From: Methyloglobulus sp.
Lineage (GTDB): Bacteria; Pseudomonadota; Gammaproteobacteria; Methylococcales; Methylomonadaceae
Reading direction: 5' to 3'
Assembly: GCA_013140405.1 (NCBI GenBank)
Contig: JABFSV010000054.1
Coordinates: 1-5,062, forward strand
Length of the DNA stretch: 5,062 bases
This document shows, one piece after another, positions 1 to 5,062 of the stretch. The stretch's first letter is position 1; the number at the start of each line of letters is the position of its first letter. Under the pieces are notes generated by a model. It did no database searches. It was given only the letters and a program-made list of their open reading frames with translations, and was not told where the DNA came from. Position numbers and translations under genes: made by a program.

Positions 1-1085
1 CCTCCGGGCATGTGGAACTGCTCGATTGTGCCTGGACAAGGCATGAAAGTCCTCGGGTCTTCAGCGTTTAAGCGGCACTCGATGGCATGTCCGGTAAGGC
101 GGACTTGATCTTGTGTGATGGATAAGGGCAAACCTGCGGCAATCCGAAGCTGCTCTTTAACGATATCAAAGCCGGTTATCATTTCAGTGACCGGATGTTC
201 AACTTGCACACGGGTATTCATCTCAATAAAGAAGAACTCGCCTTTCTCATACAAGAACTCGAACGTACCAGCACCCAGATAACCAATATCAACACATGCC
301 TTGGCACAACGCTCACCAATCAATTTACGCTGTTCTTCAGTAATGCCAGGCGCTGGGGCTTCTTCCACCACTTTTTGGTGGCGGCGCTGCATGGAGCAAT
401 CACGCTCGCCAAGATGGATCGCATTGCCATGAGAATCTGCCATCACCTGAAATTCGATATGGCGCGGATCTTCCAGGAACTTCTCCATGTACACCGTGCT
501 ATTGTTAAACGCAGAACCCGCTTCCGCTTTGGTCATCGATATTGCGTTTATTAACGCGGCTTCGGTGTGAACGGTACGCATCCCGCGACCGCCACCGCCA
601 CCTGCGGCTTTGATGATGACTGGATAACCAATTTCATGTGCGAGCTTGAGGTTTTTCTTGGCGTTATCACCTAAAGGGTCATTATTGCCAGGCACACAAG
701 GAATTCCGGCTGCCAGCATGGCATTCTTGGCGGAAATCTTATCGCCCATCATACGGATGGTATCGGCATTAGGGCCGATAAACACAAAACCGCTTTGTTT
801 TACTTTTTCGGAAAAATCGGCATTTTCCGATAAAAATCCATAACCAGGATGGATGGCTTCGGCATCAGTCACTTCTGCTGCGCTGATAATGGCGGGAATG
901 TTAAGGTAACTGTCTATAGATGCCGCAGGGCCTATGCAAACCGATTCATCTGCCAAGCGAACATGCTTCAAGTCTCGGTCAGCTTCAGAATGGACAGCAA
1001 CAACCTTGATTCCCAACTCCCTGCAAGCGCGTAATATCCGCAGGGCAATTTCGCCACGGTTGGCGATGACTATCTTATCGAACAT
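1..1085 (-). CDS. accC: Biotin carboxylase subunit of acetyl-CoA carboxylase (3' end outside window)
   Basis: This enzyme carries out the ATP- and bicarbonate-dependent carboxylation of biotin on the carrier protein AccB, the first half-reaction of cytosolic acetyl-CoA carboxylase. The visible 361 residues begin [20 protein letters not shown] and stay alignable with E. coli AccC (about 449 aa) without gaps, so roughly 86-88 C-terminal residues lie beyond the left edge. The biotin carboxylase N-terminal domain spans about residues 1-113. The ATP-grasp domain follows, with K116, K159, the glycine-rich loop GGGGGRGM (162-169), E201-K202 and H209. Next come H236/K238, metal ligands E276 and E288 with N290, the catalytic RVQVE (292-296), and R338 at the start of the C-terminal domain. 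No key residue is missing. The ATG at 1085 matches the family start. A weak Shine-Dalgarno (ACGAGAAA, 1096-1089) precedes it, and the start lies 19 nt after the accB stop, so the genes are co-transcribed. The family assignment is near certain. Confidence 0.98.
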   Translation of the reverse strand, partial: MFDKIVIANRGEIALRILRACRELGIKVVAVHSEADRDLKHVRLADESVCIGPAASIDSYLNIPAIISAAEVTDAEAIHPGYGFLSENADFSEKVKQSGFVFIGPNADTIRMMGDKISAKNAMLAAGIPCVPGNNDPLGDNAKKNLKLAHEIGYPVIIKAAGGGGGRGMRTVHTEAALINAISMTKAEAGSAFNNSTVYMEKFLEDPRHIEFQVMADSHGNAIHLGERDCSMQRRHQKVVEEAPAPGITEEQRKLIGERCAKACVDIGYLGAGTFEFLYEKGEFFFIEMNTRVQVEHPVTEMITGFDIVKEQLRIAAGLPLSITQDQVRLTGHAIECRLNAEDPRTFMPCPGTIEQFHMPG

Positions 1086-1104
1086 GGCTTTCTCGTCCAG
1101 AGGG

Positions 1105-1548
1105 TTATTCAATGATGAATAAGGGTTGACCATATTCGACAGGCTCGGCATTTTCTACCATGATTTTGGTGACCGTGCCGGTCTTGTCTGCTTCGATCTG
1201 GTTAAGTATTTTCATGGCTTCGATGATGCACAGGGTGTCGCCCTGTTTCACCGAATGCCCAACGTCCACAAAGGATTTCGAACCTGGGGAAGCAGAGCGG
1301 TAAAATGTCCCGACCATAGGCGATTTGACGATGTGGCCCGATATCGTTTCTTCCGCTGCTGCGGGCGTTATTGACACGCCCAAAACCTGTTGTATTGGTG
1401 CTGCTGGTGCGGGGGCGTAATTAATTGCTGGAGGCGCGGCAGAATAGCGGCTGATGCGTATCGCTTCTTCGCCTTCTTTAATCTCCAACTCGGCTATGCC
1501 TGATTCCTCTAAAATTTCGATCAATTTTTTTATTTTTCTAATGTCCAT
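1105..1548 (-). CDS. accB: Biotin carboxyl carrier protein of acetyl-CoA carboxylase (BCCP)
   Basis: BCCP carries the covalently bound biotin that AccC carboxylates and that the AccA/AccD transferase uses to make malonyl-CoA. It is 147 aa, against 156 in E. coli. The N-terminal segment [20 protein letters not shown] is nearly identical to E. coli and forms the AccC-interacting and dimerising part. An Ala/Pro-rich flexible linker follows at about residues 35-68. The biotinyl domain (about 70-147) starts [16 protein letters not shown]. It includes the 'thumb' insertion SASPGSKS (85-92), typical of AccB and absent from most other biotinyl domains. The biotin attachment site is EAMKI, with lysine 113 as the predicted biotinylated residue; E. 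coli has EAMKM, so the residue after the lysine is Ile here, a conservative change. The ATG at 1548 is preceded by ACGAGAAA (1564-1557), the same weak Shine-Dalgarno seen before accC. It lies 21 nt after the aroQ stop and 19 nt before the accC start. Confidence 0.98.
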   Translation of the reverse strand: MDIRKIKKLIEILEESGIAELEIKEGEEAIRISRYSAAPPAINYAPAPAAPIQQVLGVSITPAAAEETISGHIVKSPMVGTFYRSASPGSKSFVDVGHSVKQGDTLCIIEAMKILNQIEADKTGTVTKIMVENAEPVEYGQPLFIIE

Positions 1549-1569
1549 CGGTTTTATTTCTCGTGTTTG

Positions 1570-2019
1570 TTATTTTCTAATTGTGGTTATGTTTTGGTGG
1601 GCAGCCTGTAGCGCCAGCTCGTATCCGATTGCACCCAGCCCACAAATAACACCAACTGCTATATCTGAAAGATAAGAGTGATGCCTGAATGGCTCTCGGG
1701 CATGTACGTTTGACAGATGAACTTCTATAAAAGGTATCTGGGTTGCCAATAAGGCATCACGGATGGCAATGCTGGTATGCGTAAATGCTGCCGGATTGAT
1801 GATGATGAAATCAACTTGTGCGTGGTAAGCCTTATGTATCAACTCCACAATTTCATGTTCGGCATTATTTTGATGAAAATGCAGTTGATGGTTTAATTCT
1901 GCCGCCATCTGCCCCAGGTTTTGCCTGATGTCGGTCAAGGTTTGGTTACCGTAATGTTTAGGCTCGCGTAGACCTAATAAATTAAGATTGGGTCCATTTA
2001 ATACGGTAATTGTCGCCAT
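1570..2019 (-). CDS. aroQ: Type II 3-dehydroquinate dehydratase
   Basis: This enzyme converts 3-dehydroquinate to 3-dehydroshikimate, step three of the shikimate pathway, as a cytoplasmic dodecamer in characterised homologues. From the ATG at 2019 the protein is 149 aa, the usual family length. The first residues ([20 protein letters not shown]) contain the family signature GPNLNLLG. The active-site residues known from the M. tuberculosis enzyme are present: N11, catalytic R18 and Y23 on the flexible lid (REPKHYG), N75, H81 in FTHTS, R87, E99 and H101 in [10 protein letters not shown], and R112. An in-frame GTG at 2025 would add two residues. The ATG is preferred because homologues start MAT-, and neither start has a strong Shine-Dalgarno. 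The gene is first in an apparent aroQ-accB-accC operon, a well-known gammaproteobacterial order. It is divergent from glgP. Confidence 0.97.
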   Translation of the reverse strand: MATITVLNGPNLNLLGLREPKHYGNQTLTDIRQNLGQMAAELNHQLHFHQNNAEHEIVELIHKAYHAQVDFIIINPAAFTHTSIAIRDALLATQIPFIEVHLSNVHAREPFRHHSYLSDIAVGVICGLGAIGYELALQAAHQNITTIRK

Positions 2020-2059
2020 GACCACACTACTGTCGGGTTAAGATGAGTTTTAGCCGCTA

Positions 2060-2088
2060 ATTGTGCCTAAGTTCACAGATTTTGTCCA
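2060..2088 (-). promoter_or_regulatory. Candidate sigma-70 promoter for aroQ-accB-accC
   Basis: Reading the minus strand, a -35 hexamer TGGACA (2088-2083, 5 of 6 to TTGACA) and a -10 hexamer CACAAT (2065-2060, 4 of 6 to TATAAT) are separated by exactly 17 nt. Transcription would start near 2053, giving a leader of about 34 nt before the aroQ ATG. This is the best-matching pair I found upstream of aroQ. It is a consensus match only, with no experimental support. Confidence 0.5.
2062..2077. promoter_or_regulatory. CRP-like dyad (TGTGC-N6-TCACA)
   Basis: The 16-bp site matches the CRP core TGTGA-N6-TCACA at 9 of 10 defined positions; the one mismatch is C for A in the left half. The flanks fit the longer 22-bp consensus less well. 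It overlaps the -10 and spacer of the aroQ promoter candidate, where binding would be expected to repress aroQ. It lies about 150 bp upstream of the candidate glgP start, far for classical activation. Whether this organism has a CRP/Vfr-type regulator cannot be seen here. Confidence 0.3.
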
Positions 2089-2126
2089 GATATGCGTACA
2101 TTTTTGGATATACCAAACAGCTAAAA

Positions 2127-2151
2127 GCACTCGGAGTGCGAATTCTGCACT
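2127..2151. repeat. Clustered GCACT/AGTGC inverted repeats
   Basis: GCACTC (2127-2132) and GAGTGC (2134-2139) form a perfect 6-bp inverted repeat around one base. The AGTGC of that second arm (2135-2139) also pairs with GCACT at 2147-2151 across a 7-nt spacer containing GAATTC. Three alternating arms therefore lie within 25 bp, in the middle of the aroQ-glgP intergenic region. This could be a protein-binding site or a pair of alternative RNA hairpins. No regulator can be named from sequence. Confidence 0.4.
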
Positions 2152-2188
2152 AAACTGGCAATCCAGTGTTGCGTTAGATCAAAATTAT

Positions 2189-2217
2189 CTGAATTTTTAG
2201 TTCAAAAATTTTATTAA
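2189..2217 (+). promoter_or_regulatory. Candidate promoter for glgP
   Basis: The stretch about 2178-2225 is very AT-rich. Within it, CTGAAT (2189-2194, 3 of 6 to TTGACA) and TATTAA (2212-2217, 4 of 6 to TATAAT) are spaced by 17 nt. Initiation would fall near 2224, just before the 28-bp palindrome at 2229. The match is weak. The AT-rich setting and the position make it reasonable, but an activator-dependent or alternative sigma promoter is equally possible. Confidence 0.3.
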
Positions 2218-2228
2218 ATCATCGAATG

Positions 2229-2256
2229 AAGGTAGTATTAGCACTGATACTACCTT
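2229..2256. promoter_or_regulatory. 28-bp palindrome before the glgP ribosome binding site (operator or leader hairpin)
   Basis: AAGGTAGTAT (2229-2238) is followed after 8 nt by its exact complement ATACTACCTT (2247-2256). With one mismatch the arms extend to 13 bp around a central CA, making an almost complete 28-bp DNA palindrome. It ends 2 nt before the glgP Shine-Dalgarno GGGAA (2258-2262) and 12 nt before the start codon. It lies just downstream of the candidate -10. That position suits a repressor operator, or an mRNA leader hairpin that leaves the ribosome binding site free. There is no U-tract, so it is not an intrinsic terminator. Confidence 0.65.
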
Positions 2257-2268
2257 TGGGAACAAAAC

Positions 2269-4776
2269 ATGCCACACAGAAATTTCAAAAAAAGCAAACC
2301 AAGTTCAACGATTTGTACCCTCCCAGACTTAGGTATGGAAAAACGGCATTTAATGGATGATTTTAAACGCTATTATGGTCACAGGCTGGGCAGGGACGAG
2401 AACTGCAAATCCCTACACTACGCCTATGAGGCGCTATCGTTAGCAATTAGCGACCGTTTGATAGAACGCTGGAAAAAAACCTACAACGCCTATAAAGAGC
2501 AAGATTGCAAACGTGCCAATTACCTGTCCATGGAATTCCTGATGGGACGCACCCTCAGTAATGCCATGATTAACTTGGGGCTTACCGACATTGCAGCAAA
2601 AGCCATGTATGACCTGGGCTTGGAAATGGAAGAGCTTATAGACAGCGAATATGATGCTGGCCTTGGTAATGGCGGCTTAGGCCGTCTGGCTGCTTGTTTT
2701 ATCGACAGTTGTGCAACCTTGCAACTACCCGTTACCGGTTACGGCTTACGCTATGAATACGGGATGTTTTCGCAATTAATCATCAATGGCGAGCAGGTAG
2801 AAAAGCCCGACCATTGGCTGCGGAACGGCAATATCTGGGAAATTGAGCGCTTTGAGTACAAGCAAGCCATTAAATTTGGCGGACATACCGAAACCCACAT
2901 CGACGAACGGGGCCAAAAACGGGTTTGCTGGATCGACACCCACGACGTACTGGCTGTGCCTTACGACACGCCCATTCCAGGCTTTCAGAATGGCACCGTC
3001 AACACTTTGCGCTTATGGAAAGCCATGGCGACCGAAGAATTTAATTTGCAGGAATTCAACGAAGGCGATTATGCAGAAGCCGTCGCTGCCAAAAATAGCG
3101 CCGAAAACATCACGATGGTGTTGTATCCCAACGATGCCAGCGAAAATGGCAAGGTACTTCGTCTAAAGCAACAATATTTACTGGCATCGGCCAGTTTACA
3201 GGATGTGCTTTCAATCTGGATCGGACGCCACGGCAATGATTTTACCGAATTCGCCGCTAAAAACTGTTTTCAGTTGAATGATACGCATCCTAGCATCGCA
3301 GTTGCCGAACTGATGCGCTTACTCATGGACATACATGGCTTGGATTGGGACCATGCATGGTCAATCACCCAGAAGACCATGGCTTATACCAACCATACCT
3401 TATTGCCAGAAGCCCTGGAACGTTGGTCGGTCAACCTGTTCAAGCAGTTATTGCCTAGGTTGATGGAAATCATTTTTGAGATAAACGCCCACTTCCTTGC
3501 TGAAGTCTCCGCCCACTGGCCTGGCGACAAGGATAGGCTCACCCGGATGTCATTGATTGAAGAAGGCTCGGAGCAGCAAGTCAGGATGGCGTATCTGGCG
3601 ATAGTCGGCAGCTACTCGGTCAATGGCGTTGCCGAACTGCATTCCAAACTGCTGCAACAAGGCTTGTTCCACGACTTTTACGAATTGTGGCCGCAAAAAT
3701 TCAACAATAAGACTAACGGTGTCACGCCCAGACGCTGGTTAGCTTCGTGCAATCCTGAGCTAGCGGCTTTAATTACCAAAAGCATCGGCGATGGCTGGTT
3801 GACAGACTTATCCTTATTGAAAAACCTTGCGCCTTTCGCTGATGACAAGGCTTTCCGTGATCGCTGGCAACAAATAAAGTTAAGCGCAAAACAAAAACTG
3901 GTCGATTTAAAAAAGCAGGAACACGACATTGACCTCAGCGTTAATGCGCTGTTTGATGTGCAAGTCAAGCGTATCCATGAATACAAACGCCAATTGCTGA
4001 ATGTACTGCATGTCATTCACCTTTACGACCGCATCAAGCGTGGCGACACTGCAAATTGGACGAATCGTTGTGTCCTGATCGGCGGTAAAGCCGCGCCAGG
4101 TTATTACATGGCGAAAAAAATCATTAAGTTCATCAATAACGTCGGCAGTGTCATCAATCACGACCCTGATGTTGGCGACAGGCTTAAGCTGATTTTCTTG
4201 CCTAATTACCGCGTTTCTGCGATGGAAATCATTTGTCCAGGCGCAGACCTTTCCGAGCAAATTTCAACCGCTGGTAAAGAGGCCTCTGGCACCGGTAATA
4301 TGAAGTTCATGATGAACGGTGCGCTCACCATCGGAACGCTGGATGGTGCCAATATAGAAATTCGTGAAGAAGTCGGCAATGAGAATTTCTTCCTGTTTGG
4401 TTTGACCGAAGAACAGGTTGAAGCAAGCCGAAACCATTACGATCCGGCCTCCATCATTGAACAAGATGAAGACCTTAAGCGCGTGATGAACCTGCTCGAA
4501 TGGTCGCATTTTAACCAATTTGAACCTGGTATTTTTGATGCCTTGATTGGATCAATGAAAAGCCCGCACGACCCTTGGTTAACCATCGCCGATTTCCGTA
4601 GCTTTGTAGATGCACAAAAACTCGTCGAAGCCGCTTACCAGGACACGGAACACTGGACACGCATGAGCATCCTCAACTGTGCAGCCAGCGGTAAATTCTC
4701 CACCGACCGGACTATCACAGAATACAACAATGAAATCTGGAAGCTGACTCCCGTCAAAGTGGACGATAACTGCTGA
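2269..4776 (+). CDS. glgP: Glycogen / alpha-glucan phosphorylase
   Basis: This PLP-dependent GT35-family enzyme phosphorolyses alpha-1,4-glucan ends to glucose-1-phosphate in the cytoplasm. At 835 aa it is close to E. coli GlgP (about 815 aa) and matches the family over essentially its full length. Landmarks in order are YLSMEFLMGRTLSNAMINLGL, DAGLGNGGLGRLAACF, GYGLRYEYGMF, YDTPIPGFQNGTVNTLRLW, FQLNDTHPSIAVAELMR, TNHTLLPEALERW with H376, NNKTNGVTPRRWL, and VKRIHEYKRQLLN with phosphate-contacting K567, R568 and K573. EASGTGNMK follows, with E671 and PLP Schiff-base lysine K679. All correspond to muscle phosphorylase residues minus one. The N-terminus has no equivalent of the animal phosphoserine-14 segment, so control by that phosphorylation is not expected. 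The ATG at 2269 has GGGAA 6 nt upstream. An internal ATG at 2335 (residue 23) would also keep the conserved core but has a poorly placed AGG. Tandem TGA TAG stops end the gene. It could act on glycogen or maltodextrin (MalP-like); sequence alone does not decide. Confidence 0.97.
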   Translation: MPHRNFKKSKPSSTICTLPDLGMEKRHLMDDFKRYYGHRLGRDENCKSLHYAYEALSLAISDRLIERWKKTYNAYKEQDCKRANYLSMEFLMGRTLSNAMINLGLTDIAAKAMYDLGLEMEELIDSEYDAGLGNGGLGRLAACFIDSCATLQLPVTGYGLRYEYGMFSQLIINGEQVEKPDHWLRNGNIWEIERFEYKQAIKFGGHTETHIDERGQKRVCWIDTHDVLAVPYDTPIPGFQNGTVNTLRLWKAMATEEFNLQEFNEGDYAEAVAAKNSAENITMVLYPNDASENGKVLRLKQQYLLASASLQDVLSIWIGRHGNDFTEFAAKNCFQLNDTHPSIAVAELMRLLMDIHGLDWDHAWSITQKTMAYTNHTLLPEALERWSVNLFKQLLPRLMEIIFEINAHFLAEVSAHWPGDKDRLTRMSLIEEGSEQQVRMAYLAIVGSYSVNGVAELHSKLLQQGLFHDFYELWPQKFNNKTNGVTPRRWLASCNPELAALITKSIGDGWLTDLSLLKNLAPFADDKAFRDRWQQIKLSAKQKLVDLKKQEHDIDLSVNALFDVQVKRIHEYKRQLLNVLHVIHLYDRIKRGDTANWTNRCVLIGGKAAPGYYMAKKIIKFINNVGSVINHDPDVGDRLKLIFLPNYRVSAMEIICPGADLSEQISTAGKEASGTGNMKFMMNGALTIGTLDGANIEIREEVGNENFFLFGLTEEQVEASRNHYDPASIIEQDEDLKRVMNLLEWSHFNQFEPGIFDALIGSMKSPHDPWLTIADFRSFVDAQKLVEAAYQDTEHWTRMSILNCAASGKFSTDRTITEYNNEIWKLTPVKVDDNC

Positions 4777-5062
4777 TAGTGTCCTTCAATATGTTGTACG
4801 GCGGGGAACAGTTAACCACGCAAAGCCAAGCCATTTAGCAAAGCGATACGAAATCCTGTCAAGTTACTGCGTCACGCGTTTTATACCCGACATCGGGTAT
4901 AAAACGCGCGGAGTGCAGCACACCCTATACGATACATATAATATTTACAGCTTCCCGCATCCTCCACCGCCACAACTGTGCAGCCAATACGGCTGACACC
5001 ATACTCACTATCAACGGCGTTCTTTAAAACAGCCTATCTCCAGCCGGACGGGGCATGTTGCC
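4777..5062. other. Intergenic region downstream of glgP, no convincing gene
   Basis: I see no complete coding region, RNA gene or classical U-tailed terminator in these 286 nt. The one clear structure is the palindrome at 4875-4908. GTGCAGCAC, a short perfect dyad, follows it at 4914-4922. The minus strand between 4945 and 5062 has short, interrupted protein-like reading frames, discussed as a finding but not called as a gene. An ATG at 5055 on the plus strand lies behind a G-rich run that is too close to serve as a normal ribosome binding site. Confidence 0.6.
4875..4908. repeat. 34-bp palindrome with perfect 16-bp arms
   Basis: CGCGTTTTATACCCGA (4875-4890) and its exact reverse complement (4893-4908) flank a central CA. 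As RNA it would fold into a long hairpin with a 4-nt loop on either strand. It sits about 100 nt after the glgP stop. No run of T follows on the plus strand and no run of A precedes it, so a standard rho-independent terminator is not supported. It may still block 3' exonucleases or aid termination. Alternatives are a REP-like dispersed repeat or a protein-binding site. Confidence 0.7.

Noticed and set aside
195..554. Open frame of 119 codons on the plus strand
   Set aside because: It lies fully antisense to accC, whose reading frame encodes an uninterrupted, highly conserved protein. The plus-strand product resembles nothing I know.
1208..1216. Isoleucine instead of methionine after the biotinylated lysine of AccB (EAMKI)
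   Set aside because: The position after the lysine is known to vary among hydrophobic residues in biotin carrier proteins, so this is not evidence of altered function.
646..1374. Four further plus-strand open frames (646-843, 849-1034, 934-1122, 1126-1374)
   Set aside because: They are antisense shadows of accC and accB, with no credible protein features or start signals.
2192..2210. AT-only inverted repeat AATTTTT-N5-AAAAATT upstream of glgP
   Set aside because: In such an AT-rich promoter stretch, 7-bp A/T dyads arise easily, so it is better read as part of the promoter region than as a separate site.
3678..4518. Minus-strand open frames opposite the second half of glgP
   Set aside because: They are antisense to the strongly conserved glgP catalytic domain, and overlapping long shadows are expected from its codon pattern.
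2132..4916. Shared 8-mer CGGAGTGC on both sides of glgP (2132-2139 and 4909-4916), suggesting a flanking direct repeat
   Set aside because: Two regions of 243 and 286 nt are expected to share about one 8-mer by chance, and the match does not extend. There are no other mobile-element signs around glgP.
1..5062. CRISPR arrays, tRNA/rRNA genes, insertion sequences, toxin-antitoxin or defence genes
   Set aside because: I looked on both strands and saw no spaced direct repeats, RNA gene signatures, transposase motifs or accessory-type genes.

Overview
The window carries four chromosomal housekeeping genes and two short intergenic regions. Gene content and protein sequences point to a gammaproteobacterium. 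The order aroQ-accB-accC is the classic gammaproteobacterial arrangement, and AccC, AccB and AroQ align closely with the E. coli and Pseudomonas proteins I remember. A moderate-GC methanotroph of the Methylococcales is one plausible source, but that is an impression from protein flavour and context, not something the sequence proves.

Layout. On the minus strand, reading leftwards from about 2088, there is a candidate sigma-70 promoter, aroQ (type II 3-dehydroquinase), a 21-nt gap, accB (biotin carboxyl carrier protein), a 19-nt gap, and accC (biotin carboxylase). AccC runs off the left edge after 361 of about 447 codons. Because it has no stop inside the window, it is easily missed by ORF calling. 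On the plus strand, glgP (glycogen/alpha-glucan phosphorylase, 835 aa, complete, all catalytic residues present) is transcribed divergently. The intergenic region between aroQ and glgP (2020-2268, 249 nt) holds the aroQ promoter, a CRP-like half-site pair overlapping it, a cluster of GCACT/AGTGC inverted repeats, a candidate glgP promoter, and a 28-bp palindrome directly in front of the glgP ribosome binding site. The last 286 nt (4777-5062) have no convincing gene but contain a 34-bp palindrome with perfect 16-bp arms.

Function. AroQ acts in the shikimate pathway. AccB and AccC form the biotin carboxylase half of acetyl-CoA carboxylase, the first committed step of fatty-acid synthesis. GlgP releases glucose-1-phosphate from glycogen. 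The two transcription units face away from each other and share a control region, but no direct metabolic coupling is shown.

I found no previously undescribed system here. The items most worth a second look are the two palindromes. One is probably an operator or leader hairpin for glgP. The other is either a terminator-like structure or a dispersed repeat unit.
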